DNA of 16,455 nt, taken from NCBI GenBank assembly GCA_039935015.1, contig JBDTLC010000188.1:1-16455 (forward strand), read 5' to 3'. The DNA is from Paralcaligenes sp039935015. Its GTDB lineage: Bacteria > Pseudomonadota > Gammaproteobacteria > Burkholderiales > Burkholderiaceae_B. Numbering within the stretch: the stretch's first letter is position 1; each line of letters starts with the position of its first letter. Below the pieces are notes generated by a model, which was given only the letters and a program-made list of their open reading frames with translations, was not told the origin of the DNA and did no database searches. This document shows positions 1-7,524 of the stretch, piece after piece. The translations under genes were made by a program, and so were the position numbers.

Positions 1-510
1 GTCTGGAATTTTCCGTTCGGACGTGTTTTTCTGGGTGATGGTGGTGCCTATTTCTTGGGCTTTATGTTGGCTGAATTGGCGGTGCAGTTGGTCGTGCGTA
101 ATCCCAGTGTGTCCCCCTTCTACGCGCTGGCGGTTTTGTTTTATCCCGTCTTCGAAACCCTGTTTTCAATCTGGCGCAGGCGTTTTAAACGTGGCACTCC
201 GGTTGATCAGCCCGATGCCCTGCATCTGCATCAGTTGGTGTTTCGGCGCCTTGTGCGTGTCACGTTCAGCCGCGATAGCCGCCATGCCGTGCCGGCGCTT
301 TGCAACGCCATGACTTCGCCGTATTTATGGGTGCTGACGCTCATCGGCCTGGTGCCCGCGACTATCTGGTGGGATAACGCCTGGGCGTTATGCGCAAGCT
401 TGGTGGTTTTTTCAGCGGTTTATATCTGGTTGTATAAAAGGTTGGTGTCGTGGCGCCGTCCCGCTTGGCTTTTGTTGCCGTCGATAGGCCGCAATGCCAA
501 GCCGAAATAG
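1..510 (+). CDS. Undecaprenyl-phosphate sugar-1-phosphate transferase, C-terminal part (WecA/WbpL family)
   Basis: The gene is cut at the left edge; only the last 169 residues are present, reading in frame from base 1. The family transfers a HexNAc-1-phosphate from its UDP-sugar to undecaprenyl phosphate at the inner membrane, the first step of O-antigen or capsule repeat-unit assembly. The fragment opens with the family motif GRVFLGDGGAYFLGF (Asp at fragment residue 13), the acidic cytoplasmic loop of MraY/WecA enzymes. It then shows hydrophobic segments, a basic loop (WRRRFKRGTP) and the histidine motif HLHQL (His75 and His77 of the fragment), which resembles the HxH loop of this family. 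Two more hydrophobic segments and a basic tail (KRLVSWRRP) finish the protein. Stop TAG at 508-510. It lies upstream of, and co-directional with, the polysaccharide operon, so priming that repeat unit is its likely role. The sugar specificity cannot be read from this fragment. Confidence 0.85.
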   Translation, partial: VWNFPFGRVFLGDGGAYFLGFMLAELAVQLVVRNPSVSPFYALAVLFYPVFETLFSIWRRRFKRGTPVDQPDALHLHQLVFRRLVRVTFSRDSRHAVPALCNAMTSPYLWVLTLIGLVPATIWWDNAWALCASLVVFSAVYIWLYKRLVSWRRPAWLLLPSIGRNAKPK

Positions 511-573
511 GGCAGCCGCAGTCACTATGGCAGATGGCAACATATGGCTGTAACTATGGCGGTGGCTGTAAAT

Positions 574-598
574 GTAGCGGCAGCCCTTGTGGCTGCCA
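574..598 (+). repeat. REP-like palindrome, copy 1 (forward; compensatory variant)
   Basis: The unit has a GTAG head, one C, arm GGCAGCC (579-585), loop CTTGT (586-590) and arm GGCTGCC (591-597), then A. The stem is a perfect 7 bp. Compared with the other copies (arms GGCACCC and GGGTGCC), one C-G pair is replaced by G-C on both sides, so pairing is kept. It forms a doublet with the inverted copy at 620-644. A GTAG head followed by a hairpin is the known layout of REP elements moved by RAYT (Y1) transposases; membership of that group is inferred. Confidence 0.8.
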
Positions 599-619
599 TG
601 GTGGAAGTAATCGGGTGGA

Positions 620-644
620 TGGCACCCACAAGGGGTGCCGCTAC
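620..644 (-). repeat. REP-like palindrome, copy 2 (inverted)
   Basis: On the minus strand this has the same order of head, arm, loop and arm as the other copies. On the plus strand it reads arm GGCACCC (621-627), ACAAG, arm GGGTGCC (633-639), then GCTAC. The stem is a perfect 7 bp. It is separated from copy 1 by 21 bp (599-619), giving a head-out inverted doublet of the BIME type in the leader of the polysaccharide operon. Confidence 0.8.
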
Positions 645-647
645 ACT

Positions 648-673
648 GACGTCGATACAGAGACGTCGATACA
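648..673. repeat. Direct repeat, two 12-bp copies at 14-bp period
   Basis: GACGTCGATACA occurs at 648-659 and again at 662-673 with a 2-bp spacer. Each copy contains the palindrome GACGTC. The pair follows the REP doublet directly and is followed directly by an inverted repeat (TTGCTGC, loop CGCA, GCAGCAA at 674-691). It lies about 80 bp ahead of the first operon gene. It could be a regulator-binding site or a decayed part of the repeat cluster; the sequence does not decide. Confidence 0.5.
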
Positions 674-691
674 TTGCTGCCGCAGCAGCAA
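674..691 (+). other. Small inverted repeat in the operon leader
   Basis: TTGCTGC (674-680) and GCAGCAA (685-691) form a perfect 7-bp stem with the 4-nt loop CGCA. No T-run follows immediately, so it is not a convincing intrinsic terminator. An AT-rich stretch at about 707-728, which could hold promoter elements or be an unstructured leader, comes next. I found no -35/-10 pair with good spacing. Confidence 0.35.
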
Positions 692-751
692 GCACGAAAA
701 CGCGGGTTATTTTAAAATTTTTCTTTTCAGCGATCAATGCGGGAGACTCAG

Positions 752-2026
752 TTGCATATTCAAGACGTGAAACTTGCGGTAGTGGGGCTGGGTTATGTGG
801 GCCTGCCTTTAGCCGTGGAATTTGGCAAGAAACGCTCTGTCCTTGGTTTTGACATCAATGCGCGCCGAATTACCGAGCTTAAAGCTGGACACGACCATAC
901 TCTCGAGGTTGATGGCCCGGAACTTGCCAGCGCTAGCCATCTAAGCTTTAGCGGCGACGCGGCCCAACTGGCCCAGGCCAATGTCTTTATCGTGACTGTG
1001 CCCACGCCTATCGATGAGTACAAGCAGCCCGACCTGACGCCTTTGGTGCGCGCCAGCGAAACCATAGGCAAAGTGCTCAAGCGCGGCGATGTGGTGATCT
1101 ACGAGTCCACCGTTTATCCTGGGGCCACCGAAGAGGTATGCGTGCCTGTGCTGGAGCGTGTCTCGGGCTTGCACTTTAATGTAGATTTTTTTGCCGGCTA
1201 TAGTCCCGAGCGTATTAACCCTGGCGATAAGGCACACCGCGTATCGACCATCAAAAAAGTGACTTCTGGGTCTACGCCCGAAATAGCCGAACTGGTCGAC
1301 ACCCTGTACAAGCAGATTATTGTCGCCGGTACGCACAAAGCACCCTCCATACGTGTGGCCGAAGCCGCCAAGGTTATCGAAAACACGCAGCGTGACGTCA
1401 ACATTGCTCTGGTCAACGAGTTGGCCCTTATCTTCAACAAGATGGGAATCGACACGCTTGCCGTGCTTGAAGCGGCTGGCACTAAATGGAATTTTCTGCC
1501 GTTTCGTCCGGGCCTGGTGGGTGGCCACTGCATCAGTGTCGACCCCTACTATCTGACTCACAAGGCTCAATCCATCGGCTATCACCCAGAGATTATTCTG
1601 GCGGGTCGACGGCTTAACGATTCCATGGGCGGCTATGTCGTGTCGCAACTGGTCAAGGCTATGACCAAGCGGCGCATACAGGTGCAAGGCTCGCGCGTGT
1701 TGGTGATGGGCTTGACGTTTAAAGAAAATTGCCCCGACCTGCGTAATACGCGAGTGGTCGATATTGTGCGCGAGCTGGGAGAATACAACATCGCTGTTGA
1801 TGTGTATGATCCATGGGTGGATGCCGCCGAGGCCAAGCACGAGTACGGACTAGAGCTTGTCGCCGCACCCAAGGCGAGCGCCTACGACGGAATTATTATT
1901 GCTGTGGCACATCGGCAATTTGCCGAAATGGGTGCGCAGGCCATACATGGATTAGGCAAGGCAGAGCACGTGGTGTACGACTTGAAGTACATATTGGCGG
2001 CCGACGAATCCGATTTACGTTTGTAA
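752..2026 (+). CDS. tviB: UDP-N-acetylglucosamine 6-dehydrogenase (Vi-antigen TviB / WbpO type)
   Basis: This NAD-dependent cytoplasmic enzyme oxidises UDP-GlcNAc (or UDP-GalNAc in WbpO-type members) at C6 to the uronic acid, supplying HexNAcA for a surface polysaccharide. The protein follows remembered Salmonella TviB closely along its length, including the end DLKYILAADESDLRL. Visible motifs are the Rossmann loop GLGYVG (residues 12-17), TVPTPIDEYKQPDLTPL, YESTVYPG, the GYSPERINPGDK block, and GLVGGHCISVDPYYLTH with the catalytic Cys260. The C-terminal UDP-binding domain contains FKENCPDLRNTR. I chose TTG at 752 because GGGAG (741-745) lies 6 nt upstream and the resulting 424 residues match the family's roughly 425. 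An in-frame ATG at 737 has no clear ribosome-binding site and adds five residues. It is the first gene of the operon; tviC-like follows after 17 bp. GlcNAc versus GalNAc preference is not settled by sequence alone. Confidence 0.93.
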   Translation: MHIQDVKLAVVGLGYVGLPLAVEFGKKRSVLGFDINARRITELKAGHDHTLEVDGPELASASHLSFSGDAAQLAQANVFIVTVPTPIDEYKQPDLTPLVRASETIGKVLKRGDVVIYESTVYPGATEEVCVPVLERVSGLHFNVDFFAGYSPERINPGDKAHRVSTIKKVTSGSTPEIAELVDTLYKQIIVAGTHKAPSIRVAEAAKVIENTQRDVNIALVNELALIFNKMGIDTLAVLEAAGTKWNFLPFRPGLVGGHCISVDPYYLTHKAQSIGYHPEIILAGRRLNDSMGGYVVSQLVKAMTKRRIQVQGSRVLVMGLTFKENCPDLRNTRVVDIVRELGEYNIAVDVYDPWVDAAEAKHEYGLELVAAPKASAYDGIIIAVAHRQFAEMGAQAIHGLGKAEHVVYDLKYILAADESDLRL

Positions 2027-2043
2027 TTTGTAGCGAAGGATAT

Positions 2044-3069
2044 ATGACTACCCGTTATCAAGAAGTTATGGCCAGCTTGCGCAGTGAACCCAAAACCTGG
2101 CTGGTAACCGGCTGCGCCGGATTCATCGGATCGAATATCCTCGAGACGTTGCTGACCTTGAACCAGAGCGTGGTGGGTTTAGACAACTTCGCTACGGGTC
2201 ACCAGTACAACCTCGACGAAGTTCAGAAAATAGTTACGACCGAGCAGTGGGCGCGCTTTACATTTCGTCAAGGCGACATTCGCGATCCGGCGGCGTGCCG
2301 GACTGCGCTCGAGGGTGTCGATTACGTCTTGCATCAGGCGGCGCTGGGCTCCGTTCCCCGGTCCTTGGCCGACCCGGTCACGACCAACGAGGTCAATATC
2401 GGCGGCTTTCTGAATATGCTTGTGGCGGCCCGCGACGCCGGCGTGAAGTCTTTTGTCTATGCGGCGTCAAGCTCTACCTATGGTGACCACGAGGCCTTGC
2501 CCAAGGTTGAAGACCAGATTGGCAGGCCTTTGTCGCCGTATGCCGTCACCAAATTTGTGAACGAGTTGTATGCGGATGTGTTTGCCCGCTCTTACGGTTT
2601 TGGAAGTATTGGCCTGCGTTATTTCAATGTGTTTGGCAAACGCCAGGATCCTAATGGCGCTTATGCCGCGGTGATTCCCAAATGGGTGGCCGCCATGATA
2701 CATGGCGAGCAGGTGGTGGTGAACGGCGACGGTGAAACCAGCCGTGATTTCTGTTTCGTGGAAAACGCCGTACAGGCCAATATACTGGCCGCCTTGGCAC
2801 AGCCTGAAGGGGTGAACCAGGTTTACAACGTTGCCTATAACGCACGCACCAGTCTGAATGAGTTGTTCGAACACTTGGCTCGTGCTTTGGGCAATACAGG
2901 CGTTGTGTACGACAAGCAGCCGGTTCATGCCGATTTCCGCGCGGGCGATGTACGCCACTCGCAAGCCGATATCAGCAAGGCAAAGCGCTTGCTGGGGTAT
3001 GAGCCCATGCACAATATTGTGCAGGGTCTGGAAGTAGCCATGCCTTGGTACACGCAATTCCTGCATTGA
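2044..3069 (+). CDS. tviC: UDP-N-acetylglucosamine(uronate) 4-epimerase (TviC / WbpP type)
   Basis: This extended short-chain dehydrogenase inverts C4 of UDP-GlcNAc or UDP-GlcNAcA, giving the galacto form. With the preceding dehydrogenase it makes UDP-GalNAcA. The protein is 341 residues, the usual size of WbpP/TviC. The N-terminal NAD motif is GCAGFIGSN (Gly23, Gly26, Gly29). A serine cluster lies in AASSSTYGD (142-144) and the catalytic pair is Tyr166/Lys170 in SPYAVTK. Further family blocks are HQAALGSVPRS, GLRYFNVFGKRQDPNGAYAAVIPKW, and NGDGETSRDFCFVENAVQAN. The start is ATG 2044 with GAAGGA at 2035-2040, rather than an extension overlapping the upstream gene. It is followed by the flippase gene with only 1 bp between stop and start, so the two are probably translationally coupled. 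Confidence 0.93.
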   Translation: MTTRYQEVMASLRSEPKTWLVTGCAGFIGSNILETLLTLNQSVVGLDNFATGHQYNLDEVQKIVTTEQWARFTFRQGDIRDPAACRTALEGVDYVLHQAALGSVPRSLADPVTTNEVNIGGFLNMLVAARDAGVKSFVYAASSSTYGDHEALPKVEDQIGRPLSPYAVTKFVNELYADVFARSYGFGSIGLRYFNVFGKRQDPNGAYAAVIPKWVAAMIHGEQVVVNGDGETSRDFCFVENAVQANILAALAQPEGVNQVYNVAYNARTSLNELFEHLARALGNTGVVYDKQPVHADFRAGDVRHSQADISKAKRLLGYEPMHNIVQGLEVAMPWYTQFLH

Positions 3070-3070
3070 C

Positions 3071-4420
3071 TTGAAAACATTCGCCCAGCGGCTATCTGGC
3101 CTGCATCCCGACCATCGACGCATTGCGCAAGGGGCTGCACGGGTGGCCTTCTTCCTGCTGTTGGGAAAGGCGGCGGGCGCGTTCAAAGAGATGGCAGTCG
3201 CTTATCGCTACGGCGTGAGCAGTGTGGTCGATGCCTATCAGTTCACGCTGACCATGGCCAGTTGGCTTCCTATTACTCTAGTGGGCGCGCTGTCAGTGGT
3301 GTTGATCCCGGTGCTGGTGCGCACGCGTTACGAAGATACCGACACTCGCGCCCGGTTCTTGAGTGAATTACAGGCTTGGGCGATTGTGCTTGGGCTGATG
3401 CTGGCGGTATTGATCTATTTCGGCTGGCCCTATGTGCTGCAGGTGGCTGGCCGCGGTTTGTCGGGCAATGTACAGCAGATGACTTCGCAGCTTACGCTGG
3501 CGTTTGCCCCGGCTGCGTTGCTGACATTGATGACGGGAATTAGCGCGGCGCGCCTGCGGGCGCATGAGCGGCACATTAATACTTTGCTCGACAGCGTTCC
3601 GGCAGTGGCCATTCTGATCTGGGTGCTGGCTTCGTCGGTCGATGATGTGGGTCCCTTATTGTGGGGAACGCTTGTGGGCTACCTGATCCAGTCGGTATGG
3701 TTGCTATGGCTTGCTTCCCGCGCCGATGGCTTGTGGGCGCGCCCCATGTTCAGCTTGCAGTCGGGTCACTGGCCCGCCTTGGTCAAGGCGGCCGGAGTGA
3801 TGGTGCTCGGTCAGATTGCCATGAGCTTTGTCGGGCCCATTGACCAATACACCGCTGCCAATTTGGGCGCCAATGCAAATGCTACGCTGGGGTATGCCGC
3901 AAGGCTGCTGTCGCTCGTGCTTGGAATAGGCGCGGCGTCCGTAGGACGTGCTGCGTTGCCGGTGCTGGCCGACATCCAGGGGCGAGGCGATGCGGTGCAT
4001 GCCCGCAAGACGGCACTGAAATGGTCGGTGCTGATGTTGGTGACGGGCGCAGCAATAACATTGATAGGCTGGTTTCTGGCGCCATGGGGCGTGGCCTTGC
4101 TATTTCAGCGCGGCGCCTTTACGGCCGAGAATACGCAGACTGTCGCGCACGTTCTGCGCTGGGGCTTGTTGCAATTGCCTTTTTATTTTGGTGTGTTGAT
4201 CCTTGTCCAGCTGCTGGCAAGCCAGAATCGTTACCGGATCATGGCGGCCATCGCGATCGCCAACTTTGCACTGAAGGCGGTGATGAATTCGGTGCTGGCG
4301 CCGGTTATGGGCGTGGCGGGCATCATGCTGGCGACCAGCGTGATGTATGCCTTGTCCTACACTTGTTATGTGGCCGTGGCGCTGCGCTCCGCGCCAGATG
4401 TCCATCGCGTCTCCTCCTGA
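3071..4420 (+). CDS. MurJ/MviN-type lipid-linked oligosaccharide flippase (Wzx role)
   Basis: This polytopic inner-membrane protein of 449 residues belongs to the MOP exporter superfamily, MurJ/MviN branch. The N-terminal part GKAAGAFKEMAVAYRYGVSS, then VVDAYQFTLTMASWLP, corresponds to the family's first helix, the conserved arginine/lysine loop and the DAF-like motif. About a dozen hydrophobic segments follow through to residue 440. It is shorter than the housekeeping MurJ of about 510 residues, which has 14 helices, and seems to lack the last two. Its place between the sugar-nucleotide genes and the glycosyltransferases suggests that it flips the undecaprenyl-linked repeat unit rather than lipid II; this is inference. 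The start is taken as TTG 3071, just after the upstream TGA, with no clear ribosome-binding site. Later in-frame starts would cut into the first hydrophobic helix. Confidence 0.82.
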   Translation: MKTFAQRLSGLHPDHRRIAQGAARVAFFLLLGKAAGAFKEMAVAYRYGVSSVVDAYQFTLTMASWLPITLVGALSVVLIPVLVRTRYEDTDTRARFLSELQAWAIVLGLMLAVLIYFGWPYVLQVAGRGLSGNVQQMTSQLTLAFAPAALLTLMTGISAARLRAHERHINTLLDSVPAVAILIWVLASSVDDVGPLLWGTLVGYLIQSVWLLWLASRADGLWARPMFSLQSGHWPALVKAAGVMVLGQIAMSFVGPIDQYTAANLGANANATLGYAARLLSLVLGIGAASVGRAALPVLADIQGRGDAVHARKTALKWSVLMLVTGAAITLIGWFLAPWGVALLFQRGAFTAENTQTVAHVLRWGLLQLPFYFGVLILVQLLASQNRYRIMAAIAIANFALKAVMNSVLAPVMGVAGIMLATSVMYALSYTCYVAVALRSAPDVHRVSS

Positions 4421-4442
4421 TCATGTTTACACAGGTACTGTT

Positions 4443-5567
4443 TTGAAACACCCCGCTTCCACCCCTCATTTGATGATTGTGATTTATTCGCTCAGCGGCG
4501 GAGGTGCCGAACGGGTTGCCGCCGATTTAAGCGCCTACTGGGTTGAGCACGGTTATAAGGTCACGGTAGTGACGCAAACGGATGCAAGCGGTGATGTCTA
4601 TGCCTTGCATCGATCGGTGCAACGCGTCGCTCTGGGTACTGCGGCTTCGAGTAATGGGCGCATTGGCGGCGTGTTGGCCAATTTGCGTCGCCTCTGGAGT
4701 CTGCGGCGACTGATCCGGCGTCTGCGCCCAACGATCGTGCTGGGCATGATGACGACCGCCTCGGTGTTGTCTGTCATTGCTGCACGTGGCACGGCTTGCC
4801 GGGTGATTGCTACAGAGCATACTCATCCGCCGTCTCAGGATCTCAGCACGATGTGGCTGCGCTTGCGGCGCTGGGCCTATCCGCGGGCTGCCAAGGTCGT
4901 AGCGCTGACCGCGGGCACCGCGCAGTGGTTGCAACAAAATGTGCCCGGTTCGGCCGTTGCCGTCATTCCGAACGCTGTGCGCTGGCCACTAGAGGTCGGC
5001 GAACCGTTGCTGCCGCCGCCAGAAAAAAACGGGCGTTTCCGCTTGCTTGCCGCGGGACGCCTGCATCCTCACAAAGGCTTCGACCTGCTGATACGCGCCT
5101 TTCAGATGCTGGCCGCTTACGTGCCGGATTGGGATTTGGTTATATTGGGCGAAGGCGATAGCCGCAACGACTTACAAGAACAAATTGACGCCTGTGGCTT
5201 GGGTGAACGCATCTCCATGCCTGGCCGGGCGGGCAATGTCGGGCAGTGGTACACGCAATCCGATTTGTATGTGCTCAGTTCCCGGGTTGAGGGTTTATCC
5301 AATACACTGATTGAATCCATGGCTAGTGGCATGGCCGCGGTGGCGTTCGATTGTGAAACGGGTCCTCGTGAAATTGTGCGCAATGGTATCGATGGCGTGT
5401 TGGTCAAACCTTGTGAAGATGTCGAGGCGCTGGCCGCACATCTGTACGAGCTGATGACGCATCCTGGTCAGCGCGAAGCTCTGGCCAGGCGAGCGGTAGA
5501 TGTACGCGATCGGTTCTCTATGGTTCGCGTGATGGCGTTGTGGCGACATGTTTTTGAAAACGACTGA
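4443..5567 (+). CDS. Glycosyltransferase family 4 (GT-B fold)
   Basis: This is a cytoplasmic retaining glycosyltransferase predicted to add one sugar from a nucleotide donor to the lipid-linked repeat unit. The N-terminal domain opens with MIVIYSLSGGGAERVAADLS, the glycine-rich acceptor-side loop of GT4 enzymes. The C-terminal donor domain contains AGRLHPHKGFDLLIRAF, LVILGEGDSRNDLQ and the EX7E motif EGLSNTLIE (Glu283 and Glu291), followed by GPREIVRNGIDGVLV. I chose TTG 4443 because CAGG (4432-4435) lies 7 nt upstream and the resulting 374 residues match the sister enzyme at 7521. In-frame alternatives are ATG 4398, which overlaps the flippase gene, and ATG 4473. The motif order resembles the GT4 at 7521, so the two may be paralogues. 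Donor and linkage are unknown. Confidence 0.88.
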   Translation: MKHPASTPHLMIVIYSLSGGGAERVAADLSAYWVEHGYKVTVVTQTDASGDVYALHRSVQRVALGTAASSNGRIGGVLANLRRLWSLRRLIRRLRPTIVLGMMTTASVLSVIAARGTACRVIATEHTHPPSQDLSTMWLRLRRWAYPRAAKVVALTAGTAQWLQQNVPGSAVAVIPNAVRWPLEVGEPLLPPPEKNGRFRLLAAGRLHPHKGFDLLIRAFQMLAAYVPDWDLVILGEGDSRNDLQEQIDACGLGERISMPGRAGNVGQWYTQSDLYVLSSRVEGLSNTLIESMASGMAAVAFDCETGPREIVRNGIDGVLVKPCEDVEALAAHLYELMTHPGQREALARRAVDVRDRFSMVRVMALWRHVFEND

Positions 5568-5604
5568 CCAAGCTTGGCCAGGCTTGAGGAAGAGCGAGTA
5601 GATC

Positions 5605-7524
5605 ATGTGCGGAATAGTTGGGATTTGGGGCGCATTGCCCAATAAGCAGGCCATTGTCGAACGCAGCTGTCGCAGCCTCCGGCTGCGTGGGCCCGATAGC
5701 AAGGGTTTCTGGCAGGATGCGCAGGCCGGTGTGGCCTTGGGTCATGTGCGCCTGGCCATTCTTGATCTGTCTGTCGAAGGGCATCAGCCCATGTTGTCGG
5801 CCTGCGGTCGTTACTCACTGGTATTCAACGGCGAAATCTACAACCATCTCGAATTGCGCGTCAAGCTCGAGGCTGAAGGCCGCGCGCCTGCTTGGCGCGG
5901 TCATTCCGACACCGAAACTCTCTTGGCCGGCTTCGTCGCCTGGGGAGTGGAACAAACTTTGCTCAACGCCGTCGGTATGTTTGCCATGGGGCTTTGGGAC
6001 CGACAGAAGAAAACTCTCTCGCTGATGCGTGATCGATTGGGCGAGAAGCCGTTGTATATGGGCTTTGCAGCAGGCAACTTCGTCTTTGCGTCGCAATTGA
6101 AGGCGCTTGTCAGCATTCCCGGATTTTCCAGGGAAATTGACCGGCGCGCCTTGTCGCTCTTGGTTCGTCACAACTATATTCCAGCGCCCTGGAGCATTTA
6201 CCGCAATATGCGCAAGTTGCTGCCGGGTACCTGGCTGGAGCTGACCCAGGAGCAGTTGCGGCACCGTGAAATACCGCCCGCGCGGGTCTATTGGTCGGCC
6301 CAAACCGTGGGGCGTCAGGCTCGCGAACAAGCCTTGAACTTCGCCTCCGACGATCAAGCCGTTGATGCGCTCGAAGACGTATTGAGCCACGCTGTTAAAG
6401 GGCAGATGCTGGCCGATGTCAGGCTGGGAGCTTTTCTGTCAGGTGGGGTTGATTCTTCTGTCATCGTGGCCCTGATGCAGGCCCACAATTCGCAGGCTGT
6501 CAACACATATTCCATCGGGTTTGACGACGCAGCCTACAACGAAGCCGAACACGCGCAGGCCGTTGCCCGGCACTTGGGCACGTCTCATACCGAGCTGTAT
6601 GTGACGGCGCAGGATGCACTGGCGGTGGTGCCCAGCCTTTCGTCGGTCTACGACGAGCCGTTTGCCGATTCTTCGCAGATTCCCACCATGTTGGTGACGC
6701 GCATGGCACGTCAGCATGTCACCGTTGCTTTGTCGGGCGATGGCGGCGACGAATTGTTTGGCGGTTATACGCGTTATTTTCGTGCCCAGCGATGGTGGGA
6801 CAAGCGCGAGGCTCTGCCAGGTTTGTTGCGCACCCCCGTGTCGCTGCTGAGCCGATTTGGCGCGCGCATAATGCCGCCCGGATATGCGCGAGATCAATTC
6901 GACAAACTGGCCGAATTGGTCAGCACAACCCATTCGGGCCGCTTCTATCGGCAGTTCGTGTCGTACTGGAAGGATCCTGCACAGGTAGTGCTCGATGCCC
7001 AGGTGCCTCCTACTGCCTTTGACGCAGAATCCAGCGACCACTTCTTCGAACAAATGACTCTGCTCGATTCAGTTACTTATTTGCCCGACGATATTCTAGT
7101 AAAGGTTGATCGGGCGGCGATGGCCGTTAGTCTGGAGACACGTGTGCCGATGATCGATCATCGTGTGTTCGAGTTTGCGCAACGCTTGCCTATAGACTAT
7201 AAAATTCGCGATGGGCAAGGTAAATGGCTGTTGCGCCAGCTTTTGTATCGACACGTGCCCAGGGCTTTGGTTGATCGTCCTAAAAAAGGCTTCTCCGTTC
7301 CGCTCGGAACTTGGTTGCGTGGTCCTCTGAAAGACTGGGGTGCTGCCTTGCTGGACCCGGCCCGATTGCATCGTGAGGGGCTGTTTGATGCCGCTCCGGT
7401 CTTGCGCAAATGGCGTGAGCATCAATCGGGCAAGCGCGATTGGAGCACGCATTTGTGGAGCGTACTGATGATGCAGGCGTGGCTGGACGAGGCGGCTAGC
7501 CGCTCGGGTTCGAGTCCACAATGA
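5605..7524 (+). CDS. Asparagine synthase (glutamine-hydrolysing) family amidotransferase
   Basis: A class-II glutamine amidotransferase domain is joined to an ATP-pyrophosphatase synthetase domain; 639 residues. The N-terminal nucleophile is Cys2 in MCGIVGIWG, with RLRGPD, FNGEIYNH and GHSDTETLL as glutaminase signature blocks. The synthetase domain has the PP-loop LSGGVDSS (Ser279 to Ser285), ALSGDGGDELFGGYTRY, and KVDRAAMAVSLETRVPMIDH near the end. Known family members in O-antigen loci (WbpS, WbmE) are linked to amidation of uronic acids. Inside an operon that makes HexNAcA, conversion of GalNAcA-type residues to the uronamide is the likely job, though simple asparagine synthesis cannot be excluded. 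Start ATG 5605 is fixed by Cys2. GAGGAA lies 13 nt upstream. The stop overlaps the next start by 4 bp (ATGA at 7521-7524). Confidence 0.92.
   Translation: MCGIVGIWGALPNKQAIVERSCRSLRLRGPDSKGFWQDAQAGVALGHVRLAILDLSVEGHQPMLSACGRYSLVFNGEIYNHLELRVKLEAEGRAPAWRGHSDTETLLAGFVAWGVEQTLLNAVGMFAMGLWDRQKKTLSLMRDRLGEKPLYMGFAAGNFVFASQLKALVSIPGFSREIDRRALSLLVRHNYIPAPWSIYRNMRKLLPGTWLELTQEQLRHREIPPARVYWSAQTVGRQAREQALNFASDDQAVDALEDVLSHAVKGQMLADVRLGAFLSGGVDSSVIVALMQAHNSQAVNTYSIGFDDAAYNEAEHAQAVARHLGTSHTELYVTAQDALAVVPSLSSVYDEPFADSSQIPTMLVTRMARQHVTVALSGDGGDELFGGYTRYFRAQRWWDKREALPGLLRTPVSLLSRFGARIMPPGYARDQFDKLAELVSTTHSGRFYRQFVSYWKDPAQVVLDAQVPPTAFDAESSDHFFEQMTLLDSVTYLPDDILVKVDRAAMAVSLETRVPMIDHRVFEFAQRLPIDYKIRDGQGKWLLRQLLYRHVPRALVDRPKKGFSVPLGTWLRGPLKDWGAALLDPARLHREGLFDAAPVLRKWREHQSGKRDWSTHLWSVLMMQAWLDEAASRSGSSPQ

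Noticed and set aside
574..644. CRISPR-like repeats
   Set aside because: Only two inverted units are present here, with no direct repeat-spacer series and no cas genes. The hairpin and GTAG head fit REP elements.
450..852. Overlapping open frames with Gly/Cys-rich or Ala-rich peptides in the leader of the operon
   Set aside because: They are translations of the REP doublet and its repeats, overlap the flanking genes, and lack convincing ribosome-binding sites.
941..1840. A 299-codon open frame antisense to the UDP-HexNAc dehydrogenase
   Set aside because: It is fully inside a strongly conserved gene on the other strand. Long antisense frames are common at this GC content, and its peptide has no recognisable motif.
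1813..2043. Upstream extension of the tviC-like frame
   Set aside because: It would overlap the dehydrogenase by more than 200 bp. Homology begins after ATG 2044, which has its own ribosome-binding site.
2467..3186. A 239-codon antisense open frame across the epimerase and flippase genes
   Set aside because: It is a shadow of two genes on the plus strand, with no motif or supporting start signals.
5568..5590. Palindrome CCAAGCTTGG with adjacent near-palindrome between a GT4 gene and the amidotransferase gene
   Set aside because: It has no loop or T-run, lies within a 37-bp gap in a co-directional operon, and overlaps the ribosome-binding region; chance is likely.
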